DNA of 64,000 nucleotides from Pandoraea anhela (GTDB taxonomy: Bacteria > Pseudomonadota > Gammaproteobacteria > Burkholderiales > Burkholderiaceae), in assembly GCF_902459655.1 (NCBI RefSeq), contig NZ_CABPSB010000022.1, forward strand, positions 1 through 64,000. The letters run 5' to 3'. Made by a program: the position numbers and the translations under genes. Under the pieces are notes generated by a model. The model saw nothing but the letters and a program-made list of their open reading frames with translations. It made no database searches and had not been told where the DNA came from. Shown in pieces: positions 7,431 to 20,957 of the stretch; position 1 is the stretch's first letter, and each line of letters opens with the position of its first letter.

Positions 7431-8338
7431 CAAGGCTCGGGGAAAAGCCGTCCCGGACGTTCGCAGAAGCCGCCGTAAGGTATCTGACAGAACAGTCCGG
7501 GTCGAAGGACTACGAGAGTAAGGAACGGCACATTTTGCATTTTCGTGAGTCGTTCCGTGGCGAGACTCTGGACAAGCTCACCCGTGACCGCATTATAGCT
7601 GCACTGCCTCGGACGTACATGCGCGGCAAGACGGAAACGCAAACGAGCAACGCAACGAAGAACCGCTATTTGGCGACGATTCGGGCGATGCTCAACGATG
7701 CCGCAGGCCCGTGGGAATGGATCAATCGAGCGCCTACGTTGGAGGATCTTGTTGAACCTTCGAAACGCATTCGGTGGATCACGCCGGACGAAGCCCGGAA
7801 GTTGCTCGATTCCATTAACACGCCATGGCTTCGAGATGTTGCGACGATGGCCCTTTCCACTGGCTTGCGGCGCGGCAATATCTTCGGTCTGGAATGGTCG
7901 CAGGTTGACCTAGTCAGGCGACGCGCTTGGATACACCCTGACCAGGCAAAGGCGGGTAAGCCGATTGGGGTGCCGTTGAACGACGAGGCCGTCGAAGTGA
8001 TTCGCCGCCAGATCGGGAAGCACCAAACTCGTGTCTTTGTGAGGAATGGCGAACCGCTGGCGTATCTGGATAACGTCCAATGGAAAGGGGCATGCAAGCG
8101 TGCGGGGATCAGCGATTTCCGATTCCACGACCTGCGCCATACATGGGCAAGCTGGCACGTCCAGAACGGAACGCCATTGCAAACTCTGATGGAGATGGGG
8201 GGATGGGCGAGCTACGAGATGGTTCTGCGTTATGCCCACCTTGCGCCCGACCATCTGGCCGAGCATGCAAACTCGGTCACAATTTGGGCACAAGTGCCTC
8301 GGAGTTTTGAGGCACAGCAAAACAAAAAGGCCGGATAA
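7286..8338 (+). CDS. int: Site-specific tyrosine integrase of the element
   Basis: A 350-residue phage-type tyrosine recombinase. The start is ATG 7286, six bases after GGAGAAGGAG; longer in-frame starts lie inside the HTH gene. Residues 1-50 are an arm-binding N-terminus (DIRLPGGERLRRSAGT), 55-145 the core-binding domain and 160-325 the catalytic domain. Catalytic residues are visible: R195 (TGLRRGNIF), K222 (QAKAGKPIGVPL), H281 and R284 (HDLRHTWASW), W307 in place of the second histidine (MGGWASYE) and nucleophile Y316 (LRYAHLAPDH). It lies 31 bases from the 3' end of the tRNA-Ser gene, the expected attachment site, and points towards it. Confidence 0.95.
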   Translation: MPIRKRGDVYWIDIRLPGGERLRRSAGTSDRKEAQEYHDKVKAEAWRVTRLGEKPSRTFAEAAVRYLTEQSGSKDYESKERHILHFRESFRGETLDKLTRDRIIAALPRTYMRGKTETQTSNATKNRYLATIRAMLNDAAGPWEWINRAPTLEDLVEPSKRIRWITPDEARKLLDSINTPWLRDVATMALSTGLRRGNIFGLEWSQVDLVRRRAWIHPDQAKAGKPIGVPLNDEAVEVIRRQIGKHQTRVFVRNGEPLAYLDNVQWKGACKRAGISDFRFHDLRHTWASWHVQNGTPLQTLMEMGGWASYEMVLRYAHLAPDHLAEHANSVTIWAQVPRSFEAQQNKKAG

Positions 8339-8347
8339 CCGGCCTTT
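8326..8347. terminator. Terminator hairpin between int and tRNA-Ser
   Basis: Perfect 9-bp stem AAAGGCCGG / CCGGCCTTT with loop ATAA. The int stop codon TAA lies in the loop. Read on the minus strand the stem is followed by TTTTTGTTTTG, so it is a good Rho-independent terminator for the tRNA-Ser transcript. On the plus strand it is weaker and could also stop int transcription. Confidence 0.75.
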
Positions 8348-8369
8348 GAGTCAAGCAGTATAAGGGTCT

Positions 8370-8460
8370 TGGCGGAGAGGGTGGGATTCGAACCCACGAT
8401 ACGGTATAACCGTATACCGGATTTCGAGTCCGGCGCATTCGACCACTCTGCCACCTCTCC
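8370..8460 (-). tRNA. tRNA-Ser (anticodon CGA)
   Basis: The minus strand reads GGAGAGG for the 5' acceptor arm and CCTCTCC plus discriminator G and an encoded CCA at the 3' end. The D arm has GTGGCAGAGTGGTCGAATG. The anticodon loop is CTCGAAA (anticodon CGA, reading UCG). A long variable arm (TATACGGTTATACCGTA) is typical of serine tRNAs, and the T arm contains GGTTCGAATCC. The mature length including CCA is 91 nt. The 3' end faces the integrase gene, so this tRNA is the likely integration site of the element to its left. Confidence 0.96.
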
Positions 8461-8516
8461 AAGCGTTCTTTCTGCCTTGGTTCGCTGCCTGAGTGGCCTC
8501 AAGCAGCGAGAAAGAG

Positions 8517-8544
8517 ATTATAGCCGAATTTCTTTTTCGAGCAA
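8517..8544 (-). promoter_or_regulatory. Promoter of tRNA-Ser
   Basis: On the minus strand TTGCTC (8544-8539), a 16-bp A-rich spacer and a perfect TATAAT (8522-8517) lie about 57 bases upstream of the tRNA 5' end at 8460. The -10 is excellent; the -35 is moderate. Confidence 0.65.
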
Positions 8545-8607
8545 CTCTTTTTTCGAAGTTTTTTACCTTGAATCGATGCCCTTAACCGGCGCCACTCCCG
8601 TCGCCAC

Positions 8608-10217
<1,610 letters not shown>

Positions 10218-11657
10218 TCACGCAGACGCGTCGTCGCCGGTCTCGTCTGGCGATGCCTTTGCGGAGGAAGATGAGGAAGAGGAAGATGGGGACGAAGCTG
10301 CACCGCCGACGGCAGGCGCTTTTGCCTCGGCATCGGACGATTTGCGCCCCTTCGCATTGGCGCGCCGCCACTCGGCATCGAGCGTCTTCAGCCAGTTGAG
10401 CTTCTCGCCGATTTTCCCCTCAAGCCCTCGCGGCACCGGTCGATACCAGTTTTGTGCCCGCAGGTCGTCGGGGAAGTACGTCTCGCCGGCGGCATAGGCA
10501 TCCGGCTCGTCGTGCGCGTACCGATACTCGTGGCCGTAGCCGAGTTCCTTCATCAGCTTCGTCGGCGCGTTGCGCAGATGGATCGGCACGGCGCGCGATT
10601 TGTCCTTGCCGACGAACGCACGCGCCTGGTTATAGGCGTTGTACCCCGCGTTGGACTTCGGCGCGGATGCCAGATACAACACCGCCTGCGCCAGTGCAAG
10701 CTCGCCCTCGGGCGTGCCGAGACGCTCGTACGTCTCCGCCGCATCCAGCGCGATACGCGCCGCGCGAGGATCGGCCAATCCGATATCCTCCCACGCCATT
10801 CGCACGATCCGGCGCGACAGATACCGCGGATCCGCGCCGCCGTCGAGCATGCGGCAGAACCAATACAGCGCGCCATCGGGCGAACTGCCGCGTACCGACT
10901 TGTGCAGCGCGCTGATCTGGTCGTAAAAGGCGTCGCCGCCCTTGTCGAAGCGACGCAGATTCTCGGCCAGCACGCTCGCGAGCAATGCCTCGTCGATCGT
11001 CTCCAGTCCCTGCGCCACCGCTGCCTGCGCCACGATCTCGACATTGTTCAGCAACTTGCGACCGTCGCCGTCGGCTGAGTCGATCAGGCCCTGACGCGCC
11101 TCATCGGTCAATCCGATATCGCCCAACTCATGCGCGGCGCGCGTGACCATCTCGCCCAGTTCTTCGTCGTTCAGGCTCTTGAGCACATACACCGCCGCAC
11201 GCGAGAGCAATGCGCCGTTGACTTCGAACGACGGGTTCTCCGTCGTTGCACCGACAAAGATAAACAGGCCGGATTCGACGTGCGGCAGAAACGCATCCTG
11301 CTGCGCTTTGTTGAAACGGTGAACTTCGTCGACGAACACAACCGTCTGCTTGCCCTGCGCGCGCTGGATTTGCGCAGCCTCGACCGCGTCGCGAATGTCC
11401 TTCACGCCGGAGAGCACCGCAGAAAGCGCAATGAAGTAGGCCTTGAAGGCGTCCGCCATCAGACGTGCGAGCGTCGTCTTGCCCACACCCGGCGGCCCCC
11501 ACAGGATCATCGAGTGCGGACGACCCGCCTCGAACGCCACGCGCAATGGCTTACCCTTGCCCAGCAGGTGACGCTGGCCAATCACATCGTCGATGGTATG
11601 GGGGCGCAGGCGCTCGGCCAAAGGCACCGAAGCCGACAAAGGGGCGTCGTTTGGCAT
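10218..11657 (-). CDS. rarA: Replication-associated recombination protein A (RarA/MgsA AAA+ ATPase)
   Basis: This AAA+ clamp-loader-like ATPase acts at stalled replication forks. Walker A is [16 protein letters not shown], Walker B is [20 protein letters not shown], and the sensor segment [12 protein letters not shown] follows. The C-terminal MgsA domain is present ([25 protein letters not shown]), with [11 protein letters not shown]-like and YFPDDL endings. I place the start at 11657 ([10 protein letters not shown]), because the 11717 alternative would translate a 23-bp palindrome. The protein is about 479 residues; the excess over the usual 440 is a C-terminal tail with a run of ten serines within about 40 low-complexity residues. 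Confidence 0.93.
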   Translation of the reverse strand: MPNDAPLSASVPLAERLRPHTIDDVIGQRHLLGKGKPLRVAFEAGRPHSMILWGPPGVGKTTLARLMADAFKAYFIALSAVLSGVKDIRDAVEAAQIQRAQGKQTVVFVDEVHRFNKAQQDAFLPHVESGLFIFVGATTENPSFEVNGALLSRAAVYVLKSLNDEELGEMVTRAAHELGDIGLTDEARQGLIDSADGDGRKLLNNVEIVAQAAVAQGLETIDEALLASVLAENLRRFDKGGDAFYDQISALHKSVRGSSPDGALYWFCRMLDGGADPRYLSRRIVRMAWEDIGLADPRAARIALDAAETYERLGTPEGELALAQAVLYLASAPKSNAGYNAYNQARAFVGKDKSRAVPIHLRNAPTKLMKELGYGHEYRYAHDEPDAYAAGETYFPDDLRAQNWYRPVPRGLEGKIGEKLNWLKTLDAEWRRANAKGRKSSDAEAKAPAVGGAASSPSSSSSSSSAKASPDETGDDASA

Positions 11658-11670
11658 GTTCTCAAGCAGC

Positions 11671-11693
11671 GCGGCCGGGGAATCCCCGGCCGC
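11671..11693. repeat. 23-bp palindrome at the rarA 5' end
   Basis: GCGGCCGGGGA and its exact reverse complement flank a single A. It lies 14-36 bases upstream of the preferred rarA start, downstream of lolA. It may act as an attenuator or a weak lolA terminator, but there is no T-run. A small 9-bp repeat, ATGGCGCTC twice, lies nearby at 11747-11764. Confidence 0.5.
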
Positions 11694-11880
11694 AGTCAGA
11701 TAATCAGATGCCCCCATTATGCCAGCCTGACGGCCAGCTCGCCCGTATGGCGCTCATGGCGCTCATGGGGCAAGCGCGGATGGAGCGGACAAGAGGAAAC
11801 AGGAGGAGACAGGAGGGGGCGAGAGACGGGGCGAAAGTGGGGGCAGAGACGGGAGGGCACGACCGGGCGTGCCCGCGAGG

Positions 11881-12537
11881 TCAGCCCTTGATGACGTCGG
11901 CCCCCTTGGGCACCGTGAACTTGAAGCGGTCTGCCGGCAGCGCCGGATTCTTCTGCATATTGCCGAACGTGAGCAGGGTCACGTTGCCGAACGCATCGTA
12001 CAACTCCATCGCCGCCAGGTTGCCATCGCGAAAGCCAATACCGACTCGCTGGAACTGCGTGTCCTGCGACTTCGGCTTGAGTTCCACCCAGTCGATGCCG
12101 TTCTTCACGCCGGCATCCTTGAGCGTAAAGCTCTTCTCGATGTCGTTACTACCGAACAGAATCGCGGCCGGACTCGCGCCCAGCGAGTCGCCCAACTTGC
12201 GCTCGGTCACCTGATTCAGGTCCTTGTCGTAGACGTAAAGCGTCGTTCCGTCGGCCTGCAGCAGTTGATCGTACGGCTTGGTGTAATGCCAGACGAAGCG
12301 ACCAGGGCGCGAAAACTCAAACGTGCCGGACGCCGTATTCGTTACCTTCAACGCGCCGTCCTGCTGGCCTTGCTGCTTCACCTGCTTCTGCTCGAAGTCG
12401 CCACGGGCCGTCTTGACCTGTGCCGCGAACGCCTTGAGTTGCGCCGTCCCGCTGGCATAGGCCGGCGCGACCAGCGCCGCCAGCGTGACACCGACGACGC
12501 CTGCCATGAACGGCAAACTGCGCTTGAATCCCAACAT
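11881..12537 (-). CDS. lolA: Outer-membrane lipoprotein carrier protein LolA
   Basis: A 218-residue periplasmic chaperone that takes lipoproteins from LolCDE at the inner membrane to LolB in the outer membrane. A Sec signal peptide is clear (basic FKRS, hydrophobic [14 protein letters not shown], cleavage near AYA-SG, residues 1-28). The mature part shows the family pattern: [41 protein letters not shown] and [11 protein letters not shown]. It starts five bases after the ftsK stop, so the two are one transcript. Confidence 0.95.
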   Translation of the reverse strand: MLGFKRSLPFMAGVVGVTLAALVAPAYASGTAQLKAFAAQVKTARGDFEQKQVKQQGQQDGALKVTNTASGTFEFSRPGRFVWHYTKPYDQLLQADGTTLYVYDKDLNQVTERKLGDSLGASPAAILFGSNDIEKSFTLKDAGVKNGIDWVELKPKSQDTQFQRVGIGFRDGNLAAMELYDAFGNVTLLTFGNMQKNPALPADRFKFTVPKGADVIKG

Positions 12538-12542
12538 ATCCC

Positions 12543-14864
12543 TTATTCTCCCTCGCGATTCGGCACCAGAATTTCCCGGTTGCCGTTGCTCGCCATCGCC
12601 GACACCACGCCGGACTGTTCCATCTGTTCGAGCAGGCGTGCCGCCCGGTTGTAGCCGATGCGCAAATGGCGCTGCACCAGCGAGATCGACGCACGGCGCT
12701 GCTTGAGCACCACCGCCACGGCCTGATCGTATAGAGGATCGGACTCGCCGCCCCCCTCGCCAGTTCCGCCGGCGGCGCCGTCGATACCGCCGTCTTCGCC
12801 CTCCGTCGCGCCTTCGAGAATGCCTTCGATGTAATTCGCCTCGCCCTGCTCCTTGAGTCGCTCGACCACGCGATGCACTTCGTCATCGGCCACGAACGCC
12901 CCATGCACACGCAACGGCAGCCCGGTGCCCGGCGGCATGTAAAGCATGTCGCCCATGCCGAGCAGCGTCTCGGCGCCCTGCTGATCCAGAATCGTGCGCG
13001 AATCGATCTTCGACGACACCTGGAACGCCACCCGCGTCGGCACGTTCGCCTTGATCAGGCCCGTGATCACGTCCACCGACGGACGCTGCGTCGCCAGAAT
13101 CAGGTGAATGCCTGCCGCACGCGCCTTCTGCGCGATCCGGGCGATCAGTTCTTCCACCTTCTTGCCGACGACCATCATGAGGTCGGCCAACTCGTCGATT
13201 ACCACAACGATGTACGGCAGACGCTGCAACGGCTCGGGCTCATCCGGCGTTAGCGAGAACGGATTCGGAATATGCTCTTCGCGCTTGGCGGCATCGTCGA
13301 TCTTGTTGTTGTAGCCAGCCAGATTGCGTACACCCAGCTTGCTCATCAGCTTGTAACGACGCTCCATCTCGGCGACCACCCAGTTCAGGGCATGGCCCGC
13401 CTGACGCATGTCCGTCACCACCGGGCACAGCAGGTGCTGGATGCCTTCGTACATGCTCATTTCGAGCATCTTCGGATCGATGAGGATCAGCCGGACCTGC
13501 TCCGCCGTCGCCTTGTAAAGCAGCGACAGAATCATGGCGTTGATGCCCACGGACTTGCCCGAACCGGTGGTGCCGGCAACCAGCAGGTGGGGCATCTTGG
13601 CCAGATCGGCCACGACCGGCTTGCCGCCGATGTCCTTGCCGAGCGCCAGCGTGAGCAGCGACGAAGAACTGTTGTAGACCTCCGAGCCCAGAATCTCCGT
13701 CATGCGCACCGTCTGGCGGCGCGGATTCGGCAACTCCAGCCCCATGTAATTCTTGCCCGGGATGGTTTCGACCACGCGGATCGACACGAGCGAGAGCGAG
13801 CGCGCCAGATCCTTCGCCAGATTCACGATCTGGCTGCCCTTCACACCGGTGGCCGGCTCGATCTCGTAACGCGTGATGACGGGGCCGGGATATGCGGCCA
13901 CCACACTCACTTCGACACCGAAATCCTTGAGCTTCTTCTCAATCAGGCGCGACGTGAATTCCAGCGTTTCGGCCGACACCGTTTCCTGCGCTACCGGCGC
14001 CGGGTCGAGCAACGCCAGCGGCGGGAGGATGGAATCGGGCAGATCGGCGAACAACGGCGCCTGCTTCTCCTTTTCGACCCGCTCGCTCTTGGGCACAACC
14101 TTGACCGGCGGCACGATCTGCACCGGTTCGTGGACCTCTGCGCGCACACGGTTCTGCACCACGGCGCCTTCGCGGGCAATGGCCGCCTCCTCGCCCAGAC
14201 GCCGGTCCTGACGCGCCTCACGGCGGCGGCGAATGACGGTGCCGGTATCGAGAATCAGCGCGCCCAGCTTTTCGGCCACGGACAGCCACGAGAAATGGAA
14301 CAGCAGCGACAGGCCGAACGCGAAGATCAGCAACAGCGCCAGCGTGCCGCCCGTAAAGCCGAGCGCATGCTGGAAGAAGCCCCCGACGGTTTCGCCGACG
14401 ACCCCGCCCGACGCACGTGGCAACTGGGCCTTGAGACGGTACAGACGCAGGGATTCGATGCCCGCGCTCGAGAGCAGGACCATCAGGGAGGAGACGATCT
14501 CGACCCAGCCGCCGCTGGCGAGACGCTCCCGCAGCGGGGGGGCTTCTCGCCGGGCGGAGATCCGGCGGTAGCCCGAGACCACGCGGCGGGCGATGAACAC
14601 CACCAGCCAGTAGGCGGACAGGCCGAGCATGAGCAGCAACATGTCGGCGACCCACGCGCCGACGCGTCCCGCCCAGTTGGCGATACGCTCCACGTGCGCC
14701 GCATGCGTCCAGCTGGGGTCCAGACGGCTGTAGGAGAACAACGCCATCAACAGGAACACCATCAGCGCGACCTGCGCCATCCAGCGGATTTCATGGAAGA
14801 GGTGCGTCACCCGATTGGGCAACGACGATCCGGCACCAGCAGAGTAGGAAGATTTCGTCGTCAT
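12543..14864 (-). CDS. ftsK: DNA translocase FtsK
   Basis: A 773-residue septum-located DNA pump that clears chromosome ends during division and activates XerCD at dif. The start [10 protein letters not shown] (14864) is used; upstream codons in frame cover the promoter region. Four hydrophobic segments lie in the first 200 residues, followed by a short linker and the RecA-like motor. Walker A is [12 protein letters not shown] near residues 428-439, Walker B the [13 protein letters not shown] segment, and [25 protein letters not shown] is present. The C-terminal gamma winged helix ([31 protein letters not shown]) recognises KOPS sites. The linker is shorter than in E. coli, as is usual in this order. 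Confidence 0.97.
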   Translation of the reverse strand: MTTKSSYSAGAGSSLPNRVTHLFHEIRWMAQVALMVFLLMALFSYSRLDPSWTHAAHVERIANWAGRVGAWVADMLLLMLGLSAYWLVVFIARRVVSGYRRISARREAPPLRERLASGGWVEIVSSLMVLLSSAGIESLRLYRLKAQLPRASGGVVGETVGGFFQHALGFTGGTLALLLIFAFGLSLLFHFSWLSVAEKLGALILDTGTVIRRRREARQDRRLGEEAAIAREGAVVQNRVRAEVHEPVQIVPPVKVVPKSERVEKEKQAPLFADLPDSILPPLALLDPAPVAQETVSAETLEFTSRLIEKKLKDFGVEVSVVAAYPGPVITRYEIEPATGVKGSQIVNLAKDLARSLSLVSIRVVETIPGKNYMGLELPNPRRQTVRMTEILGSEVYNSSSSLLTLALGKDIGGKPVVADLAKMPHLLVAGTTGSGKSVGINAMILSLLYKATAEQVRLILIDPKMLEMSMYEGIQHLLCPVVTDMRQAGHALNWVVAEMERRYKLMSKLGVRNLAGYNNKIDDAAKREEHIPNPFSLTPDEPEPLQRLPYIVVVIDELADLMMVVGKKVEELIARIAQKARAAGIHLILATQRPSVDVITGLIKANVPTRVAFQVSSKIDSRTILDQQGAETLLGMGDMLYMPPGTGLPLRVHGAFVADDEVHRVVERLKEQGEANYIEGILEGATEGEDGGIDGAAGGTGEGGGESDPLYDQAVAVVLKQRRASISLVQRHLRIGYNRAARLLEQMEQSGVVSAMASNGNREILVPNREGE

Positions 14865-16289
<1,425 letters not shown>

Positions 16290-16318
16290 GCGCGCAAGCG
16301 GCATCGGCTGCCCGGCGG

Positions 16319-16360
16319 CGGCGCCCTCGCTGTGTGATCGTTCATGCAGCGAGGGCGCCG
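16319..16360 (+). terminator. Hairpin downstream of trxB
   Basis: A perfect 14-bp inverted repeat CGGCGCCCTCGCTG / CAGCGAGGGCGCCG with a 14-base loop starts 30 bases after the trxB stop. It is followed by TCTTCGCTTTGCT, a weak T-rich stretch. Confidence 0.65.
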
Positions 16361-16423
16361 TCTTCGCTTTGCTGCCCCCTCGTGGATGTCGCGACTTGCC
16401 CAGCGCAATCGTGCATCGACCGA

Positions 16424-16459
16424 ATCGATGTCATTGACGTCATCGATGTCATTGACGTC
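16424..16459. repeat. Two tandem copies of an 18-bp unit
   Basis: ATCGATGTCATTGACGTC is repeated twice without a gap, with a degenerate third copy after it. Each unit is itself made of related 9-bp halves (ATCGATGTC, ATTGACGTC). It lies 84 bases before the Smr gene, in its promoter region. Confidence 0.8.
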
Positions 16460-16542
16460 ATGCGCGTCATCGGCTCGACCGGCTTGCGTCGCCGTTCAGT
16501 CCCGTTATCATCGGCTCTGCCCTCCACCTTGTTCGCACGACC

Positions 16543-17226
16543 ATGAGCAAGAAGCCTCCGAAACTCAGTCTCAGCGATCTCAACGGCCTGCGCGACGCGC
16601 TCGCCAGAGAGACTGCCGCCCGCGAGGCCGAACGCCTCGCCGCCGCAAAGCGCGCCGCACAGGCCGAACGCGACGCCAATGTGTTCCGTGACAGTATCGG
16701 CGATATCGCGCCGCTGACCGGTAAGGGATCGACCAATCGCGTCGAGCACCCGCGCCTGCCGCCCGAACCGGTGGCCCGACAGACACAGGAAGACGAAGCC
16801 GCCGTCCTGCATGAATCGCTGTCGGACGAATTCGATCCCGAAGCGTTGCTCGATACGGACGATCGGCTGTCATACCGTCGCCCCGGCATCAGTCACGACG
16901 CGGTACTCAAGCTTCAGCGCGGCGACTGGGTGGTGCAGGCGCAGATCGATCTGCACGGGATGCGCCGGGACGAAGCGCGTGAAGCGCTCTCGGCCTTCCT
17001 GCACGACGCCGTCAAGCGAGGCCTGCGCTGTGTGCGCGTGATTCACGGCAAGGGGCTCGGCTCGGTGAATCGCGAGCCGGTGCTCAAGGACAAGGTACGC
17101 GGCTGGCTCGCGCAGAAGAATGAAGTGCTGGCGTGGGCGCAGGCGCAAGGACGCGACGGCGGGGGCGGTGCGCTGGTAGTATTGCTCCAGGCTTCGCAGT
17201 CCAGAACGTCGCGTGCAGGCGACTGA
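16543..17226 (+). CDS. Smr-domain endonuclease-like protein
   Basis: A 227-residue protein. The first 100 residues are charged and helical (RDALARETAAREAERLAAAKRAAQAERDA resembles a coiled coil) and the C-terminal part is an Smr domain: QIDLHGM at 135-141, the VIHGKGLGS loop at 166-174 and the closing GGGGALVVLL. Smr domains of this stand-alone bacterial type (as in SmrA/SmrB, YdaL) are structure- or ribosome-directed nucleases; DLHG and HGKG are the catalytic signatures. The substrate here is not known. Confidence 0.88.
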   Translation: MSKKPPKLSLSDLNGLRDALARETAAREAERLAAAKRAAQAERDANVFRDSIGDIAPLTGKGSTNRVEHPRLPPEPVARQTQEDEAAVLHESLSDEFDPEALLDTDDRLSYRRPGISHDAVLKLQRGDWVVQAQIDLHGMRRDEAREALSAFLHDAVKRGLRCVRVIHGKGLGSVNREPVLKDKVRGWLAQKNEVLAWAQAQGRDGGGGALVVLLQASQSRTSRAGD

Positions 17227-17330
17227 CGCTTTGCTTTGCTCGCTTTGCTGTCATTTGCCGTTCGCGGTGCTTCCGCTCCACCGGCTTCGCTGATTTCTAC
17301 CGCCTCACCTGCTTCACACGCTTCACCTTC

Positions 17331-17375
17331 GTTTTTCCCGTTTTTCCCGTTTTTCCCGTTTTTCCCGTTTTTCCC
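17331..17375. repeat. Five tandem copies of a 9-bp unit (GTTTTTCCC)
   Basis: Five perfect copies of GTTTTTCCC lie 36 bases upstream of the TRIC channel gene. A clean repeat of this kind in a 5' region can change copy number by slippage and so move promoter elements. Whether it does so here cannot be seen from one sequence. Confidence 0.9.
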
Positions 17376-17411
17376 GTTTGCCACCCTGATCGCCGCTGAC
17401 AGGATTCGCCG

Positions 17412-18044
17412 ATGATTAACGAGATGAGCGCACAACTGCATACGATCCTGGCCATCATGGAGGCCATCGCCGTATTGTCGTGCGCGATCTCGGGTTTCGC
17501 CGAAGCCCGCAAGCAACACCTCGATCCCGTGGGCGCCTTCGTGCTGGCTTTCGCGACCGCCTTCGGCGGCGGCACGTTGCGCGACGTCCTGCTCGACCAC
17601 CGGCCCTTCTACTGGGTCCAGCACCAGTGGTACTCGGTCATCATTCTCGTGCTCTCGCTGTCCACGTCCGTCGTGCTCAAGCTCGTCTCGCGCGTGGCGA
17701 CAGAGCGCGTGTTGCTCATCACGGATGCGATCGGACTCGGGTTCTTCAGCGCCTCCGGCACGTCGCTGGCGTTACAGACGGACATGTCGGCGTTCATGTC
17801 CGTGATGATGGGCGTGATCACCGGCGTGGGCGGCGGCGTGATCCGCGACATTCTCTGCAACGAGGTGCCGCTGGTGCTGCGTGACACACGTCCTTACGCC
17901 GTGTGCGCCTTTATCGGCGGATGGATCTATATCGCGCTCACTTACGCGGATCTGGACCCGGTCTACACGCTGTCGATCAGCGCGTTTTCCGTGATTTTCG
18001 TGCGCCTGATCACTGTCGCGTTCGACGTACGGCTTAAGTCCTGA
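17412..18044 (+). CDS. TRIC / UPF0126 family membrane channel protein
   Basis: A 210-residue inner-membrane protein with seven hydrophobic segments in two three-helix halves plus one. The family signature GGGxxRD appears twice, GGGTLRD at residues 52-58 and GGGVIRD at 140-146. Prokaryotic TRIC proteins form trimeric cation (potassium) channels; the E. coli homologue is YicG. AGGATTCGCCG precedes the ATG at 17412, and a second ATG at 17424 is possible. A 9-bp repeat tract lies directly upstream. A hairpin terminator follows. Confidence 0.88.
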   Translation: MINEMSAQLHTILAIMEAIAVLSCAISGFAEARKQHLDPVGAFVLAFATAFGGGTLRDVLLDHRPFYWVQHQWYSVIILVLSLSTSVVLKLVSRVATERVLLITDAIGLGFFSASGTSLALQTDMSAFMSVMMGVITGVGGGVIRDILCNEVPLVLRDTRPYAVCAFIGGWIYIALTYADLDPVYTLSISAFSVIFVRLITVAFDVRLKS

Positions 18045-18119
18045 CGTCGGTCGCCGCCAACGCTACAGAGCAGCCACCGCCAGCCACCACCGACCGCCGC
18101 AAGGCGGCCTGAAACGCCA

Positions 18120-18152
18120 AAGGGCGACGCCGCTCGCGCAGCCGTCGCCCTT
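18120..18152. terminator. Terminator between convergent TRIC gene and glnB
   Basis: Stem AAGGGCGACG / CGTCGCCCTT, 10 bp, with a 13-base loop, in the gap between two genes that face each other. It can serve both. Confidence 0.7.
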
Positions 18153-18190
18153 CGTCGTCGTGTGCCCCGGGAATGCGCCCCGGGCGGCCA

Positions 18191-18574
<384 letters not shown>

Positions 18575-18632
18575 CTATTGTACCGGTCCGGGGACGGCAC
18601 GCCGATGACAGCGCGCCCGCCCCCACGAAGGC

Positions 18633-20732
18633 TCAGGCATGCGGATCGTCCGGCACGGTGTCCAGGTCCGCGAGCCACACCACGGACTCCGAGTCGCTCG
18701 GCGCACGCCAGTCGCCGCGCGGCGAGAGCGAGCCGCCCGTGCCGACCTTCGGTGCGTTCGGAATGCAGGAACGCTTGAACTGGCTGGTGCGGAAGAACCG
18801 GTCCAGGAAGATACGCAGATTGCGTTTGATGACGACCAGATCATACGCATTTCGGGCCTGATGCTCCTCGTCCGGCCAACGTCCCCGGGACGCGTCGTGC
18901 CAGGCGCTCCACGACAGGAACGCCACCTTGCGCGGTGCGTAACCGAAGCGCAGCGTGTAGTAGAGGTTGAAGTCCTGCAATTCGTACGGCCCGATGAAAT
19001 GCTCGGTGCGCTGCTCGGGCGCGCCGTTCGCCTTGCCCGGCACGAGTTCCGGGCTGATTTCCGTCTCGAGAATATCGATGAGGACGTTGCGCCGCTGCCC
19101 CGCGTCCTTGCCGCCCCTGGCGGGTTTGGCCGACGCGGCACCGCCCAGTTGCCCGGTCTCGGCCACCCAGCGTACGAGGTGCATGATGAGTGTCTTGGGC
19201 ACGCTGGCGTTCACGTTGTAGTGCGACATGTGGTCGCCCACGCCGTAGGTGCACCAGCCCAATGCCAGTTCGCTCAGATCGCCCGTCCCGATCACGATCG
19301 CGCCCATATGATTTGCGAGACGGAACAGGTGATTGGTGCGCTCGCCGGCCTGCACGTTCTCGAAGGTAACGTCGTAGACGGCCTCGCCCCTGGCGAACGG
19401 ATGATCGAGGTCATTGAGCATCTGCATGCAACTCGGACGAATATCGATCTCGCGCGCGGTGCAACCGACCGCCTCCATCAGTTCGCGCGCCTGACGCAGC
19501 GTGCGCTCGCTCGTGGCGAAACCCGGCATCGTGTACGCCAGAATATTCGTACGCGGCAGCCCGAGCCGATCCATGACCTTTGCGCAGACGAGCAGCGCAT
19601 GCGTCGAGTCCAGCCCGCCGGACACGCCGATCACGACCTTCTGAATCTTCGATGACGCCAGGCGTTGCATCAGCGCCTGCACCTGAATGTTGTAGACCTC
19701 GTGGCAGCGTTCGTCGCGACGCTGCGCGTCGGACGGCACATACGGGAAGCGGCCGATGGCGCGCGCGAGCGGCAGCTCGGCATCGCGTGGCAGCGTGACA
19801 TCCACCTTGATCGTGCGAAAGCGCGCAACCTCGTCGGCATGGCGCCGCACCGACACGCCGAACGTCGTCTGATGCATGCGCTCGCGGGCGAGCCGCTCCA
19901 GATCGACGTCCGCGAAAATCAGGTGCGACTCGCTGGCGAAGCGCTCGGACTCGGCCAGCATGTCGCCGTTCTCGTAAATGAGTGCCTGCCCGTCCCAGGC
20001 GAGATCGGTGGTCGACTCGCCCTGCCCGGCCGAGGTGTAGAGATACGCCGCAAGGCAGCGCGCCGACTGCTGACCGACCAGTTGGTGTCGATAGGCCGAC
20101 TTGCCGACGACCACGTTCGAGGCCGAGAGATTGACGAGCACCGTCGCGCCGGCCAGCGCCGCGAACGACGACGGCGGCACCGGCACCCAAACGTCCTCGC
20201 AAATCTCGCAATGAAAGCGCAGCAGCGGTTGGTCGGCGGCCTCGAAGATCAACGCGCCGAACGGCACGTCCTCTCCGAGCAGCGTGACCGTTCCGACGCC
20301 CGCATCGTCCGCCGCATTGAACTGACGCGCTTCGTAGAACTCGCTGTAGTTCGGCAGATACGTCTTGGGCACGACACCATGAATGCGTCCGCGCGCGACG
20401 ACGACGGCGCAATTGAACAATCGCTGCTGCACGCGTACCGGCATGCCGACGATGAGCGCCGCCCCCAGGTCGTGGCTCGCGGCCACGATCTCGGCCAGCG
20501 CAGTGTCGCAAGCGTCTTGCAGTGCGCGCTGCTGGAACAGGTCTTCGCAGCTATAGGCGGGGATCCCCAGTTCAGGGAAGGCAACGAGCACGGCACCTTC
20601 GGCATCGGCCTGTCGGGCCAGCGCAATCGTCTGCGCGGCATTGAACGCCGGGTCGGCGACGCGGCACTGCGGCACACCGACGGCCACTCGCGCGAAATCG
20701 TGATTGTAGAGATTTAGGAATCGGTTGGTCAT
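18633..20732 (-). CDS. nadE: Glutamine-dependent NAD+ synthetase
   Basis: A 699-residue two-domain enzyme that amidates nicotinic acid adenine dinucleotide to NAD+ using glutamine. The N-terminal nitrilase-type amidase has its Glu-Lys-Cys triad at E54 ([10 protein letters not shown]), K123 ([15 protein letters not shown]) and C178 (HCEICEDVW). The synthetase domain has the PP-loop [16 protein letters not shown] and the [25 protein letters not shown] segment. The start [10 protein letters not shown] (20732) is chosen because the amidase fold begins there; the longer frame has no support. A minus-strand TAATAT (20841-20836) is a possible -10. Confidence 0.95.
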   Translation of the reverse strand: MTNRFLNLYNHDFARVAVGVPQCRVADPAFNAAQTIALARQADAEGAVLVAFPELGIPAYSCEDLFQQRALQDACDTALAEIVAASHDLGAALIVGMPVRVQQRLFNCAVVVARGRIHGVVPKTYLPNYSEFYEARQFNAADDAGVGTVTLLGEDVPFGALIFEAADQPLLRFHCEICEDVWVPVPPSSFAALAGATVLVNLSASNVVVGKSAYRHQLVGQQSARCLAAYLYTSAGQGESTTDLAWDGQALIYENGDMLAESERFASESHLIFADVDLERLARERMHQTTFGVSVRRHADEVARFRTIKVDVTLPRDAELPLARAIGRFPYVPSDAQRRDERCHEVYNIQVQALMQRLASSKIQKVVIGVSGGLDSTHALLVCAKVMDRLGLPRTNILAYTMPGFATSERTLRQARELMEAVGCTAREIDIRPSCMQMLNDLDHPFARGEAVYDVTFENVQAGERTNHLFRLANHMGAIVIGTGDLSELALGWCTYGVGDHMSHYNVNASVPKTLIMHLVRWVAETGQLGGAASAKPARGGKDAGQRRNVLIDILETEISPELVPGKANGAPEQRTEHFIGPYELQDFNLYYTLRFGYAPRKVAFLSWSAWHDASRGRWPDEEHQARNAYDLVVIKRNLRIFLDRFFRTSQFKRSCIPNAPKVGTGGSLSPRGDWRAPSDSESVVWLADLDTVPDDPHA

Positions 20733-20957
20733 GTCGACGGCTATCGGGCTTCGTCCATGTGCCGTGCCGTCGATGCCCGACGCGCGCGGCGGGCCAGAAC
20801 GACGGGCAGGACGTGGGGACGGGAGAATCGCCAGTATATTACGCGCGCCCCTGCCGTGCCGGGGCGCGTGCGGGTTCGGTCGACGAACCGAAGGCTCGAC
20901 GGTGTCCGCGTCATGTCGGTCGGCGACCGGCACCGTCACCGGCTGGTGTCGTTCTCC

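Noticed and set aside
1-8370. Second copy of the tRNA-Ser 3' end inside the visible part of the element
   Set aside because: I searched by eye and found none; the other attachment site must be upstream of the window.
17331-17375. Regular 9-bp repeats as a CRISPR array
   Set aside because: There are no spacers between units and no cas genes; it is a simple tandem repeat.
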